Made by a program: the position numbers and the translations under genes. Shown one piece after another: positions 8,549 through 17,551 of a DNA stretch of 37,890 nt. The notes beneath the pieces are model-generated. The model was not told the origin of the DNA. It worked only from the letters and a program-made list of their open reading frames with translations, and did no database searches. Origin of the DNA: a virus; IMG/VR virus record IMGVR_UViG_3300049846_001255, positions 1 through 37,890 of that record. One strand, given 5' to 3'. The first letter of the stretch is position 1. Each line of letters begins with the position of its first letter.

Positions 8549-9636
8549 TACCTTAACCCCGCCAACCATGTAGCCATAGATTCAGGAGAGCTGGCATCTT
8601 TCCCCGCTGCCTGCTTCGCAAGTAGTTCGGCTTGTCGTTTTCGAGCCTCTTCCAAAGTAGTAATATGCACCAATGGCAATTCGTCGCCCACTCTCGCAGG
8701 GTTAGCTCCATATTGAGCATACCTTGATCGCGTACCTTCGAGTCCCGACTTATATGCGTTATATTGGCCGCTGATGATATGATTCGCTGCTTGGATAGCA
8801 TTGACCACGGTTTGCGGGTTTTTAACACCTTCCCCGGCCCACCAATTCGCGAAATCCTCCGCCTTACCCTTGAATCCAGTAGCATCAGCCACCATACGGA
8901 AGTCATCGGCAGTAACGTTTTCAGGCGCGATGATTCTCCCTATTAACTTAGCTGACGCGATATCTAACAACCCGCTTCTGTGGTAGTCCTCTAGTATGTT
9001 TTTAACTGCGTTCGCATCAGGAAGGGTTTTCTCGTATCGCTGGTACGTAGCGTTTCCTTTCGCATCTTTCGTCCCGGTAATTTCCATGTCTATAGCATCT
9101 TTAATCGCTTGAGCCTTGAGCATGGCGTCTGTCTTGGCTCGATCAGCCATGATACCTTCGCGTTGTAATGATAGCCCCGCGACTGAAAGCCCTAACTGTT
9201 GCTGTCTATACCGCTCATCGGCTGCTCTTTCCGCGTCGCCGAGGTGATAGGTTGGAGCCGTCATGTAATCAAATTGATTCTTCAGCTCTGCGATCTTAGC
9301 CTCCTGTTCCGCCTTAGCTGCCTGCGCTGCAAACAGCACCTTTGCCGCAGTCCCTTTAAACCCGGCTGCCTCAAGGTTGGCCGCAATCGCTTGAGGGTCT
9401 TGGAGCTTGGCCGCTGCAAGTAGCGCATCCTGCTCGCCTCTGTTTTGCTGGCTGCCGAGGTAGGAGATTCCCGCGCCGAGTAACCCCGGAACCACCTGAG
9501 CCGCGAGGTTCTGCCAAAAACCCCCGCCCGCATAAACAGGAGCACCGCGCACCATCATTTGCTGCCCGGCCTGCTGTAGCTGGTTCGGCTGCTCTAGTCG
9601 CGCAAGTTCTTCGAGTAGGGGGTCGTAGTAGCTCAT
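8548..9636 (-). CDS. Internal virion / ejection-type protein (putative)
   Basis: 362 residues. ATG 9636 overlaps the upstream stop as ATGA; a GTG at 9648 is an alternative, and GGAGGG lies upstream of both. The N-terminus (MSYYDPLLEELARLEQPNQL) is followed by a Gly-rich hydrophobic patch (GFWQNLAAQVVPGLLGAGIS). Long Ala/Lys/Gln helices follow, with coiled-coil character around residues 85-190. Composition and placement next to the 704-residue helical protein suggest a second ejection protein, as in P22 and T7-like phages where two or three such proteins act together. No catalytic motif was seen. Confidence 0.6.
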   Translation of the reverse strand: MSYYDPLLEELARLEQPNQLQQAGQQMMVRGAPVYAGGGFWQNLAAQVVPGLLGAGISYLGSQQNRGEQDALLAAAKLQDPQAIAANLEAAGFKGTAAKVLFAAQAAKAEQEAKIAELKNQFDYMTAPTYHLGDAERAADERYRQQQLGLSVAGLSLQREGIMADRAKTDAMLKAQAIKDAIDMEITGTKDAKGNATYQRYEKTLPDANAVKNILEDYHRSGLLDIASAKLIGRIIAPENVTADDFRMVADATGFKGKAEDFANWWAGEGVKNPQTVVNAIQAANHIISGQYNAYKSGLEGTRSRYAQYGANPARVGDELPLVHITTLEEARKRQAELLAKQAAGKDASSPESMATWLAGLR

Positions 9637-10349
9637 CTCTTGTTCCACCCTCCGCCGCTAAACATTCCCATTAGTGAGCCGTTGCCGTTCATCTGCTGTT
9701 GGCCCTGAGCTTGGGCTTGTTGCATGGCTGCCATCAGCTGAGATTTGTTACCACCTGAGCGGCCCATTTCATCCCCCTGATTGCCCGTGTATTGCTGCGT
9801 AGCCCCTGATATTTGTTGACCCGGAGCATATTGGTTGCCGCTTTGGTCTCGCTGTCCATCTGACTGCATTGCGTTCATCATCGCTGACTTATCCATTCCG
9901 CCTGCGGCCATCCTGCTACCATGATCATCTCCGCCTTCCCGTTGCTGCCCATCTTGCTTTTGGTTGAATGCTTGCGAGAATCCTTGATTTCCCTCCCCAC
10001 TAAAAGCCTGCTGGCTTTGCTGCCCCCAGTTATCGCCTTGCGGTTGCCGCTGATTCACTGGCTGCTGATAGCCGAGCATACCACCGCCCATACCATAGCC
10101 CCCAAATTGCTGTTGAGGGTGATTCCCGTATGGGTTCCCCCACGGAGAGGGCTGCTGAAACCCGCCGCCCCACCCGCCAAATGATTGTTGCATCGGCTGG
10201 TTGTAGCCGTAGCCACCACCCCAATTCTGACCACCGCCAAACCACTGTTGTTGAGGTTGGTACCCTCCGAAGCCGCCACCGTAGTTACTCTGACCCCAGC
10301 TCGGGAAGCCTTGCATCCCGCCAAAGCGGTTATTTTGATTCCACCACAT
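9633..10349 (-). CDS. Low-complexity Gly/Gln/Asn/aromatic-rich virion-region protein
   Basis: 238 residues; ATG 10349 with GAGGGCG upstream. The first 110 residues are dominated by Gly, Gln, Asn, Trp and Tyr in irregular repeats such as WGGGYGYNQPMQQSFGGWGG. The second half is Gln/Gly/Ser/Asn-rich and includes two related segments, DKSAMMNAMQSDGQ and NKSQLMAAMQQAQAQG. This composition is like prion-like or phase-separating domains and is unusual for a phage structural gene. It is co-directional and coupled (ATGA) with the ejection-type gene downstream and 1 bp from the Gln-rich gene upstream, so it is probably made late and may be packaged. The function is unknown. Confidence 0.7.
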   Translation of the reverse strand: MWWNQNNRFGGMQGFPSWGQSNYGGGFGGYQPQQQWFGGGQNWGGGYGYNQPMQQSFGGWGGGFQQPSPWGNPYGNHPQQQFGGYGMGGGMLGYQQPVNQRQPQGDNWGQQSQQAFSGEGNQGFSQAFNQKQDGQQREGGDDHGSRMAAGGMDKSAMMNAMQSDGQRDQSGNQYAPGQQISGATQQYTGNQGDEMGRSGGNKSQLMAAMQQAQAQGQQQMNGNGSLMGMFSGGGWNKR

Positions 10350-10350
10350 A

Positions 10351-11724
10351 TCAGCGCCCTCTGTTGTTGATTATGCCGTTGGTTAGGCCATTCACGAACC
10401 CGCCTACTCCGTTGCCGATAACGTCGCTCATGCCCGGTTGCTGCGGTCCTTGCCCTGCCGATCCTCCTTGCTGCTCCCAATACCGATTTCGGGCTAGCTC
10501 GTCCTCGTAGCGCATTAGCGCCATTCTGTCATTCAAGGAATTCCCCCCACCGTTCTGACGGGCTGTGGCGTTGTTCATTCTGGCGATTTCCATCTGCTGC
10601 TCTTGAGATCGTCGGAACTGCTCTTCTTGCTGCTGGCGACTCGCTAGCCCGGTTTGATAGCCCAGCATATCCATTTGCGGGACGTTTATGCTCTGTGTTG
10701 GTCCCAGATTCGGATCTTTATACTGGCCTTGAGCGCCCATGTAGCCCATCGCAAGGTTATGCGGCATCATGTACTCGTTTTGGTTCATACGTTCAGCCCG
10801 GTCGTTGAGTGTGCTTTGCTGCCCGAATTGCTGAGCCTGAAGCGCGGCATCTTGGCCTCTTGCGTTAAACCCTTGATTAAATCGCTGATCGCCCGCTTGT
10901 AAGTTTTGGTTAAACTCTTGGCCTTGCCCTGCGAGTTGGTTTTGAAACGCTTGGCTGCCAACGTCCATACTGTCGCGGTAGGCTGCCCGGGTTGCTTGGC
11001 TGATCCCCTCGTTGGCAGTCTTTTCAAACTGAGCCATTGCCCGCTGATACTTGGCGGAATCACGCGGTACGCCCTCGTTAGCCATCTGCTGCTCAAGCTG
11101 ATCGCGGCGGAAGCTTTGGTCTTCGCGCACTGAGCTGGTGTAGTCCTGCAAGGCGTTCTGATACGTTTGCTGTTGCACGTCACGAAAGCTGCCCGGGGCT
11201 TGTATTTGTGTTTGGCGTGGGTCCACCCAAGAGGGGAGCTTGCCGACACTATTAGGGTCAAACGCTTCCTGTCCGATCTGCCCCTTCCGAGGATCGAACT
11301 TCCCTTGCTCAGCTGCGAATCCCATCTGTTTTTGAAACTCAGAGTTGATCATGCCCTGCCCGGCTTGGCCCTGCTCCATCAGCTCTTTATTCTTGCCGGT
11401 CAAGCCTTCAGTTACGGTAATTTTCCCCGTATTCGGGTCGCGCTCAACCTTCCTCTGCCCGAAGTCATTGACGACGTTAGGCGTTGACTGGTCAACAGCC
11501 CGGTCGTTCATCTGGCCTTGGTAGTTAATGACACTTTGAGGATTCTTGAAGTCCACTGAAGGAGGAGCACCCGCAGGAGCACCCGGAGTAGTCGGGTTTT
11601 GAGGGTCAAAGCGCCCGCCGGGCTTACCTGCCTGAACCCACGAGTCATACTGCTGCGCGACATCAGGTCCGAATTTCTTCTTGAGCTGGTGATACTTCCT
11701 CTGCTGCTCTGGTGTTAGTGCCAT
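10351..11724 (-). CDS. Gln-rich helical virion protein (putative ejection or tail protein)
   Basis: 457 residues; ATG 11724 with GAGGGTCTAGG upstream, and 1 bp from the flanking gene on each side. Residues 1-35 form a charged helix (LTPEQQRKYHQLKKKFGPDV). A Pro/Gly/Asn linker follows, then a long Gln/Asn/Arg-rich helical region with repeated Q-x-F/FNQ units (AFQNQLAGQGQEFNQ, LQAGDQRFNQGFNARGQ). The C-terminus is Gly/Asn-rich (GNGVGGFVNGLTNGIINN) and resembles a glycine zipper that could enter membrane. Its place after the tail nozzle gene and before helical ejection proteins supports an internal virion role. No specific family was recognised. Confidence 0.6.
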   Translation of the reverse strand: MALTPEQQRKYHQLKKKFGPDVAQQYDSWVQAGKPGGRFDPQNPTTPGAPAGAPPSVDFKNPQSVINYQGQMNDRAVDQSTPNVVNDFGQRKVERDPNTGKITVTEGLTGKNKELMEQGQAGQGMINSEFQKQMGFAAEQGKFDPRKGQIGQEAFDPNSVGKLPSWVDPRQTQIQAPGSFRDVQQQTYQNALQDYTSSVREDQSFRRDQLEQQMANEGVPRDSAKYQRAMAQFEKTANEGISQATRAAYRDSMDVGSQAFQNQLAGQGQEFNQNLQAGDQRFNQGFNARGQDAALQAQQFGQQSTLNDRAERMNQNEYMMPHNLAMGYMGAQGQYKDPNLGPTQSINVPQMDMLGYQTGLASRQQQEEQFRRSQEQQMEIARMNNATARQNGGGNSLNDRMALMRYEDELARNRYWEQQGGSAGQGPQQPGMSDVIGNGVGGFVNGLTNGIINNRGR

Positions 11725-11725
11725 C

Positions 11726-13255
11726 CTAGACCCTCCCTATTGTGTATCTTATATCAATCGCGCCTATTGTAGCACCACCTAAAGTTGAGCCGTTGAGGTT
11801 AATTCTGAACCGCGTCCCTGTCGCATGGCATGGCACCCACGGATCGGGTGTTGCCGAGCGCTGTGCTGATGTCCGGCTGAAAGTAAACTGGTTTCCTGCT
11901 GTCACGAAATCCGCGTCGATTGAACATGTGATGTCAAAGGTGTTGTTGTTCGGTGATATCGGATTGTAGATCGTAGAGTCGAGCCGCACCCGTATCGCCG
12001 TGATAGTCTTCTGTACGTACGGCTTCCCAAGGTCTGACCAATGCGAAGATAGCGCCCAAATAGATCCCTCTGTAGAATTGCTCTCTGCTATTTTGTAGAC
12101 TACTCCAAGAGAGATGAAATAGAGGTTAGTCTCGTAGGAGGTCCATGCTGATGCATCAACCGGGTACTTGGTCGTCGAGCCAGTCTTAAAACTCTTAACG
12201 TACGTGTTAATCGAATAGTCACTATCTGCTGAAAGGTTAGAGAATAGCCACCCCTTTTGATTATCAAAGTGTAGCGCATGGTTCCACGTATTCCCTAACT
12301 CCTGCAAGCTGGTTTGATATGTCCACGCGATCCCTATCTCTGATGCTACGGGAGAGGTTTTACCAACTGGATCGCCCGCTAAAAGCTGATTAATGCTGAT
12401 CGTTCCCTCTGAGGTCAAAACGTAAACGTCCTGATTGGCCGATATCACTGAGTTACAGTAGCGGTTCCGCTGGAGAGGTTTTGCTATCGACAAGCGCCGG
12501 GTTAACACCCAATTAGTAGCTGCCGGGTTGTCACCGTCGTAAATCAAGACCTCTCCTTCGCTCGATATCACGACAAACTGAGAGACATCGCCCGCATTGC
12601 TCATGCGCGAAAGGCTGCCAACTGCTAGGACGAAGCCGCCCTTTTGAAATAACCCGCTCACTGCGAAGTTCGTCAGGGCTCCGGTGATAGAGTTTACCCC
12701 GCTGTACCAGATTTCCCGCTCTCCCGCATACTCTATGACGAGGTACATCCGGCTTTTATGCGGTACGTAATGGCTCGCCGTATAGCTCCCTGAGCCGCTG
12801 CATGTATAAAGCGTCGTAGCATCAACGAGCGTCGTTCCGTCGTAGCGGTAGAAGTCGGCGATCCCGATAGAGTCTGAGCCGAAACTAGAAGTCACCTGAA
12901 ATCGTGTCGCCCAAAAATACCCGCGCCATTGCTGGAAATACCATGCTGCATCAGTAAGCCCCGACACTATGGACGTAACCGTACCTCCTAAGTTTATTTT
13001 GGATAGCGCGGTCTTAGTTCCTGCGATTAAATTAGTTGCTGTTGGGGTTGTGTAGACGCCGAGATTGTCATACTTTCCCGATGTTCCCGTAGCTGTTGCA
13101 AATGTGGTCTTTGCGCTCCTTTGCGCGATCCTTTCCGGAAAAGGAGAGATGTTCGAAAGGTTAGTCGCCCACCCATCGCCGAGCATGTCCGCAGGAGTAT
13201 CGAGGTTGATGCCGTTTAGCGCTGGTGTTAGAGTGTATACTCCTATGCTCGCCAT
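11726..13255 (-). CDS. Tail nozzle / DNA-stabilisation-like structural protein
   Basis: 509 residues; ATG 13255 overlaps the upstream stop as TAATG. The N-terminal stretch (GINLDTPADMLGDGWATNLS..SPFPERIAQR) resembles the opening of podoviral nozzle/stabilisation proteins (P22 gp10 and BPP-1-type relatives), which follow G.dt..p...l....A..L.N..P..g....R. The rest is repetitive beta strands with Trp/Tyr-containing blades (GYFWATRF, WTYQTSLQELGNTWNHALHF), compatible with a beta-propeller. In this family the protein plugs or extends the tail below the adaptor. Assignment is by pattern and position, two genes after the adaptor. Confidence 0.65.
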   Translation of the reverse strand: MASIGVYTLTPALNGINLDTPADMLGDGWATNLSNISPFPERIAQRSAKTTFATATGTSGKYDNLGVYTTPTATNLIAGTKTALSKINLGGTVTSIVSGLTDAAWYFQQWRGYFWATRFQVTSSFGSDSIGIADFYRYDGTTLVDATTLYTCSGSGSYTASHYVPHKSRMYLVIEYAGEREIWYSGVNSITGALTNFAVSGLFQKGGFVLAVGSLSRMSNAGDVSQFVVISSEGEVLIYDGDNPAATNWVLTRRLSIAKPLQRNRYCNSVISANQDVYVLTSEGTISINQLLAGDPVGKTSPVASEIGIAWTYQTSLQELGNTWNHALHFDNQKGWLFSNLSADSDYSINTYVKSFKTGSTTKYPVDASAWTSYETNLYFISLGVVYKIAESNSTEGSIWALSSHWSDLGKPYVQKTITAIRVRLDSTIYNPISPNNNTFDITCSIDADFVTAGNQFTFSRTSAQRSATPDPWVPCHATGTRFRINLNGSTLGGATIGAIDIRYTIGRV

Positions 13256-14271
13256 TAGCGCCCCTTATTATAAAAGGTTTTCTCTTCCTCTTTATCCTTC
13301 AGGAGTTGTGCCCAGTACTCTTTTAGCGCCGGGTCTTCTTTGATATCAATCGTCCCGTGGTGCTCGTCAACAAGCCCCAAGTCAAGCGCCTTTTGTGCAA
13401 TTGCTCTGCGGTTAGCTTCTGAGGTCGCCATGTAGTCTTTCCCGAACATTTCAGGCATAGCGGCATAACCCCAGATGTCTTCAGGCCGGAGGTCTGATTC
13501 TTGCCGCGATTTCGCAAAGGCGTTGTTAACCCACGTCCCTTCAGGAGTTGAGCCTATACCGACGGCTTCTCCTGCGGTTGGAGCGTACCCTACAAAACTA
13601 GGGTCAAGATCCGGCCTCGACCATGCGCCCTTTTCTTTGATGTCGGTGCCCGCTGCTACCCAATCAGGCACTGTATAGCCTTCTTCGCCGAGTTCCTTCC
13701 AGCGTTTTTCCTCTACTTGGGTTTGAGGTTCGCCGAATAACCCGAACGCCCTTGCAAGTTCTGAAAGTCCGCCTGTAGTTACTGCAAGCTGAGCCCTACC
13801 GCCCCATCCGCCTAAACCTTTTGTTTTCTCGCCCTGTACGAGGTCATATACCCCCTTGCCAAGTAGGGCTGCTCCCGCAACTGGGATTGCATAAGGGGCC
13901 GCCGCCGCAATGCTGCCATAGATGCCGGTTCCTGTGGCTCCACTACCAACAATATTAGCGCCTACGACTTCAGGAGCTGCGAGAGTCGCGCCGCCCGTTC
14001 CTGCGATTCCTGCCACTGCTGGAGCTGCCGTACTGGCTGCTGCCGTCCCTGCGCTAAACAACCCCGGTAACTGACTCGCCCCGTACATCCCTAAAACACT
14101 CCCTGCGATCCCTGCGTACGGTGCCACCTGTGATGCTGTGTTCGGCTTTTCAGGAATCCCTCGGTTGCGGTCAATCTGCCGCTCCCAATCGCCCTGACTC
14201 GGAGCGCGACCGAACTGGCGCTGAAATCCGGCTGCCCAACTTGGGTTCATCGGTGGGTAGGGTGCGCCCAT
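13255..14271 (-). CDS. Gly/Ala-rich putative ejection protein
   Basis: 338 residues; ATG 14271 overlaps the adaptor stop as TAATG. The N-terminus WAAGFQRQFGRAPSQGDW is followed by a 110-residue Ala/Gly-rich hydrophobic region (AGIAGSVLGMYGASQLPGLF, AAAAPYAIPVAGAALLGKGV) resembling glycine-zipper membrane-inserting helices. The C-terminal half is hydrophilic and charged. This architecture, lying between adaptor and nozzle genes, is typical of podophage proteins ejected into the cell envelope. The hydrophobic stretch is too Gly/Ala-rich to be an ordinary integral membrane protein. No enzymatic motif was recognised. Confidence 0.6.
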   Translation of the reverse strand: MGAPYPPMNPSWAAGFQRQFGRAPSQGDWERQIDRNRGIPEKPNTASQVAPYAGIAGSVLGMYGASQLPGLFSAGTAAASTAAPAVAGIAGTGGATLAAPEVVGANIVGSGATGTGIYGSIAAAAPYAIPVAGAALLGKGVYDLVQGEKTKGLGGWGGRAQLAVTTGGLSELARAFGLFGEPQTQVEEKRWKELGEEGYTVPDWVAAGTDIKEKGAWSRPDLDPSFVGYAPTAGEAVGIGSTPEGTWVNNAFAKSRQESDLRPEDIWGYAAMPEMFGKDYMATSEANRRAIAQKALDLGLVDEHHGTIDIKEDPALKEYWAQLLKDKEEEKTFYNKGR

Positions 14272-15146
14272 TATACGATCCTCACCGAATTGTTACTCAT
14301 GAACGCGCCCTCAGAAACGCCCATGTCAGTAAGCGCAATGGCTGAAGGCCCCTTGAGGTTTGTGCAAACTTGCGTTGCTAGTTGTGCCGCTCGCGCCCGT
14401 TGTGCTTGAGCTTGCTCTGACTGTCCGAGATCCTCATATAGTGCAGCTTGCAAGGATAGCTGTAGCACCACACCGTCAATGAGCGGGATATCCGTATCAT
14501 ACTCGAATCGCTCCTGAAGCTCAGTTGAGTTATAAGCCCAAGTAACGCCACCATCTGAAGCGTTGCCTACCGTGTGAGTTGGCGCTGTGCTACCCGAAGT
14601 AGTGCCTGATACCCACGTATAGCGGTTACCGTTGTACCAAACTCTATTCCCGGTTGCATAACCGGTAGACGCTAACCACGTGCGATAACGTATCCAAGTA
14701 GCAGATTGATACTCAAAAGTAATAGTATTGCCAGCATCAGTAGAATCAGGGGTTGAATAAAGGTAAATCTGATTGTTTAGCCATGTCCAAAACCGCATGA
14801 CTTTAGAAGAGGTATAGACAAAGTTAGCGTGCTGCACAAACTGCCAATCCTGTGAGCCTACCACGGTTGCAGGTAGGGACATTCCGTTGTCCCAGTGCGT
14901 TGATGGCACGTGACGTTCAAAATCTGCTGGTAGTGCGTATGCCTGCGTGCCATTAACTAGCGTGACTGTGTGAGTCCGCTTGAGCGCGTCCCAGGCATAG
15001 TTACGCCGGAGTTCTGCGCCCTCAACGTGTAGCATCGCCAACGCTTTTGTAGCGGTAGGATGAGTAGAGCCAACAACGCTTGAGGGCTTATCCAGCCCTA
15101 CAAGCGTTGCCGCATCCTGTACAATCTGTAAAAGCGTTAGTGGCAT
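14271..15146 (-). CDS. Head-to-tail adaptor (gp4-like) with inserted DGxxTW-type module
   Basis: 291 residues; ATG 15146 with GAAGGT upstream. The helical N-terminus (LLQIVQDAATLVGLDKPSSV..ATKALAMLHVEGAELRRNYAWDALKR) and the ALPADFERHVPSTHWD segment match podoviral gp4-like adaptor proteins, which sit beneath the portal. Around residues 143-190 an insertion reads YATGNRVWYNGNRYTWVSGT followed by APTHTVGNASDGGVTWAY. That is the small carbohydrate-binding-like beta motif (Y..G..V..ngr.Y....sGtT..t.P.h..g...DG.v.W) often grafted into phage structural proteins. The helical core resumes to the C-terminus. The adaptor assignment is good; the insertion's ligand is unknown. Confidence 0.7.
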   Translation of the reverse strand: MPLTLLQIVQDAATLVGLDKPSSVVGSTHPTATKALAMLHVEGAELRRNYAWDALKRTHTVTLVNGTQAYALPADFERHVPSTHWDNGMSLPATVVGSQDWQFVQHANFVYTSSKVMRFWTWLNNQIYLYSTPDSTDAGNTITFEYQSATWIRYRTWLASTGYATGNRVWYNGNRYTWVSGTTSGSTAPTHTVGNASDGGVTWAYNSTELQERFEYDTDIPLIDGVVLQLSLQAALYEDLGQSEQAQAQRARAAQLATQVCTNLKGPSAIALTDMGVSEGAFMSNNSVRIV

Positions 15147-15149
15147 TTA

Positions 15150-15956
15150 CTACCTTCTTTTTTCTTCTTTGACTCGGGCTTCTAGCTTTGCGGTTTGGGC
15201 TAGCTGCTCATTATGTAGCGCTATCTTCTCAGCATCGTTCGGCCCCGTAGCGCCTAGTTCAGCTTGTAGTTTAGCAACTAGCGCTTTGAGCTGTTCAGCC
15301 TCTGCTCGTGCTTCGTCTTTCGCCCGGACGATAGCTTCGAACTCGCCGTTTTCCTTGATGTGCCGTCGAGCTGCTTCACGAAGCGCAATAAACGAACCGC
15401 CATCGTCTCTGGTGTCGAGTATTGCAGGTTGAGCACCTGAAGGGAGGAAGAGCCTATCAGGAGCATCCGCAAGTGCCTCAATTGTGAAAATTTTAAACAC
15501 CCCCAATTGAGCAATGTCGTTAAGGGCTATACCTTTGAGCTGGCTTAGTGGTGTTCCTTCCGCCCGCTCATACTGTCGCTGGTACACTTCCCACGCTTTC
15601 GGGAATCTCGCCAAATACTCTTCCCGCTTAGGGTGAGGAACCTTAACTCCTGCTACTTCCTGAATGTGGCCGAAGGAGTCTCGAATATAACCCACTTCGG
15701 TTACATACTCTGAATACTCATCCAGTCGAATCGAGATAAAATCACTCTGTACGACCTTTGGCTTTTTGAGTTGCTCGCTTGCATGGCTCAAAAGAACCGC
15801 TGCGCTGAAAAACCGAACGATCAGCTTTGCATCGTCCTCCGGCTTCCATCGAACGTGCTGTTGTTTGAAGTCCTCGCCTAGTAGGTCCGCAAATTCCGGG
15901 TTAGACATCAACCCTTGAATTTGTACATTGCCATGTTGTATCTGTGAAAAGTCCAT
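15150..15956 (-). CDS. BPP-1-type conserved virion-region protein with coiled-coil tail
   Basis: 268 residues; ATG 15956, stop 3 bases before the adaptor start. The core has a DFISIRLDEYSEYV segment, then RFPKAWEVYQRQYERAEGTPLSQL followed by ALNDIAQLGVFKIFTIEALA. This recalls a conserved protein family of BPP-1-like podophages with FP..W..Y..g..Q..GTPL..l..l......l..l.I.T.EqLA, the latter part being helix-hairpin-helix-like. Residues 205-268 are a Glu/Ala/Lys coiled coil. A role in head completion or assembly is likely from position, but the biochemical function of the family is not established to my knowledge. Confidence 0.6.
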   Translation of the reverse strand: MDFSQIQHGNVQIQGLMSNPEFADLLGEDFKQQHVRWKPEDDAKLIVRFFSAAVLLSHASEQLKKPKVVQSDFISIRLDEYSEYVTEVGYIRDSFGHIQEVAGVKVPHPKREEYLARFPKAWEVYQRQYERAEGTPLSQLKGIALNDIAQLGVFKIFTIEALADAPDRLFLPSGAQPAILDTRDDGGSFIALREAARRHIKENGEFEAIVRAKDEARAEAEQLKALVAKLQAELGATGPNDAEKIALHNEQLAQTAKLEARVKEEKRR

Positions 15957-15976
15957 GATGTCTCTGGTTTAAGGTT

Positions 15977-16003
15977 TAAAAAAGGGGGATTTTTAGGCCC
16001 CCC
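15977..16003 (-). terminator. Rho-independent terminator after the capsid genes
   Basis: Read on the minus strand, GGGGGCC, a short A-rich loop and CCCCC are followed by six T. It lies just past the stop of the head decoration gene and before the next late gene. It probably limits read-through from the highly expressed capsid segment into the tail genes. Confidence 0.75.
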
Positions 16004-16012
16004 GTCAAGTCG

Positions 16013-16552
16013 TTAGCTGTTTCGAATTACTCTGAGGTCCGTTACGCAGAAAACATCAGCTACGGCGTTAGCTCCGCCAACTGCTGAGATTGCCCACGCT
16101 CCGATAACCTCACGGGCTGGAGTAGAGTCGTCGTCAACAAGCCCCGCTGTTGCCGTGGTGTACAGCTTCACCTGCGCCGCGCATGATAACCCCAAGAACA
16201 TCGGGAAATGGCCTTGTACGTACGCCCACCCGTATTCATTAATCGCCATCGTTACGGCTGGTACGCAACATGCAAAACTTCCGCCGTTTGCACCACCGAA
16301 CGTGCTTGCGTTAGTAGTAGTAACTGCTGTATCCACTTGGTACGCATCAGTCCCAGAAATCAAAGGCAACTCATACAAAAGCCCAACTGTGAGCGCCGCC
16401 GCCGCTTTCACGTAGACTAATTCTGCTGATTTGTCCTTTCCGCTCCCTGTAATCGCTCGCGTTCTTGTTCCAAGCGCAAACTTTTGATCTGATGTCGCAT
16501 CGAATATCGAAACACCCGCTAGACCGAAACTTGTTTGATTCACTATTGGCAT
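16013..16552 (-). CDS. Head decoration-like protein
   Basis: 179 residues; ATG 16552 with AGGGAGG upstream, immediately following the capsid gene in transcription order. Features are FALGTRTRAITGSGKDKSAE, YVKAAAALTVGLLY, MAINEYGWAYVQG and AQVKLYTTATAGLVDDDST. They match a small beta-rich family found just after the major capsid gene in many BPP-1-like phages (pattern LGT......G..yvyv.A..a......, YGW..v.G, a..LYTT.tAG.ldDd). The likely role is capsid stabilisation or decoration. A strong terminator follows, so it is the last gene of a capsid-expression segment. Assignment is by remembered pattern and position. Confidence 0.65.
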   Translation of the reverse strand: MPIVNQTSFGLAGVSIFDATSDQKFALGTRTRAITGSGKDKSAELVYVKAAAALTVGLLYELPLISGTDAYQVDTAVTTTNASTFGGANGGSFACCVPAVTMAINEYGWAYVQGHFPMFLGLSCAAQVKLYTTATAGLVDDDSTPAREVIGAWAISAVGGANAVADVFCVTDLRVIRNS

Positions 16553-16570
16553 TTTCTTAATCCTCCCTAA

Positions 16571-17551
16571 TTAGTCTTTGAGTACAGCATGTACAAACCG
16601 ATTCGGGAGCACTAGGTTTCCGGCCCATAGCGCTAACGAAACTTCAGCGTCTTGGTCAATGGCTTTTACTGCTTCACGCATCTTCAGTTTTCGACCTTTA
16701 GCCTCTTTCAGCTTGAGGTAGTCGGTGTTCAAAAAGTACACATGGTTAGCAGGACATGAGCCGTTCCGGCCACCGCCAAGAACAAATCTTCGGCCTTTGT
16801 ACGTCAATTCATCCGCGCCTGATCCTTGGGATTTCCCGGAACCGCTATCGACGATTTGCTGCAAACCTGATAGGAAAGCCTCGTAAAAGCCGTAATAGTT
16901 GTTATCCGCAATAAGGAAGTCTGGAAGGTCTTGCCCGCGTCGAACCTGGAGCATTACAGTATCGAGGTACTTTTTGATGTTGGTCGCTGATGCAGCCGCG
17001 CCGCCGTCGGTTGTCGCGTCGTAACTAACGTTTCTCCACCAGCTGTAGGTTGCAGCGTTAATCCCACCAACTGTCCCAGATGTTGGAGTGTCTGCTACTA
17101 GTGATTGCAAGCCGCCGATTTGCTTACCGCCGGTTGCCGTTCCGGCTGAAAAGAGGTCTGTCTCGAAGTTGTTTTCGAACGTACCCTTGAGCACCATGGA
17201 TTTGGTTTGGAACAGGTCAATCAGCTTGGCCTCTCCAGCGTTCATGACTTCTTCGAGACCGTTCATGGTCACGCTTAGGGCTACTTGCTTAATGTCAAAC
17301 TTAGCTGCTGAAAGGATAGAAACCTCGGAAATGTTCAGCCTTTCCGCGCCTCTGTAGTGGGTGTAGGTGCTGTTTTCGGCATACGCCAAAGTCTGTCGGA
17401 TATACTCGCCGCCGGTATAATCCTCGTTGATATTACCCTTCTTTTTTAGCTCGCCTAGTAGTGGGTTATTGTTCGTGAAATTGTCATAGACGACCTTCGT
17501 TACATCTTCAAATGTAGCGGAGGTCATCTGGGAGAGATTGGGATCTGCCAT
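16571..17551 (-). CDS. Major capsid protein
   Basis: 326 residues; ATG 17551 with GAGGT 7 bases upstream. The N-terminus (NNNPLLGELKKKGNINEDYTG) and the middle (GTATGGKQIGGLQSLVADTP, then YSWWRN) are typical of HK97-fold capsid proteins of BPP-1-like podophages. The C-terminus (YFLNTDYLKLKEAKGRKLKM) ends in a beta strand segment as in the P-domain/A-domain. It follows the scaffold gene and precedes the decoration gene. A 176-bp untranslated gap with two 21-bp direct repeats and a TTGACA promoter candidate lies upstream, consistent with strong late expression. Confidence 0.85.
   Translation of the reverse strand: MADPNLSQMTSATFEDVTKVVYDNFTNNNPLLGELKKKGNINEDYTGGEYIRQTLAYAENSTYTHYRGAERLNISEVSILSAAKFDIKQVALSVTMNGLEEVMNAGEAKLIDLFQTKSMVLKGTFENNFETDLFSAGTATGGKQIGGLQSLVADTPTSGTVGGINAATYSWWRNVSYDATTDGGAAASATNIKKYLDTVMLQVRRGQDLPDFLIADNNYYGFYEAFLSGLQQIVDSGSGKSQGSGADELTYKGRRFVLGGGRNGSCPANHVYFLNTDYLKLKEAKGRKLKMREAVKAIDQDAEVSLALWAGNLVLPNRFVHAVLKD

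Noticed and set aside
12274-12290. parS half-site GTTCCACGT in the nozzle gene
   Set aside because: The second half is not palindromic; a single half-site is expected by chance.
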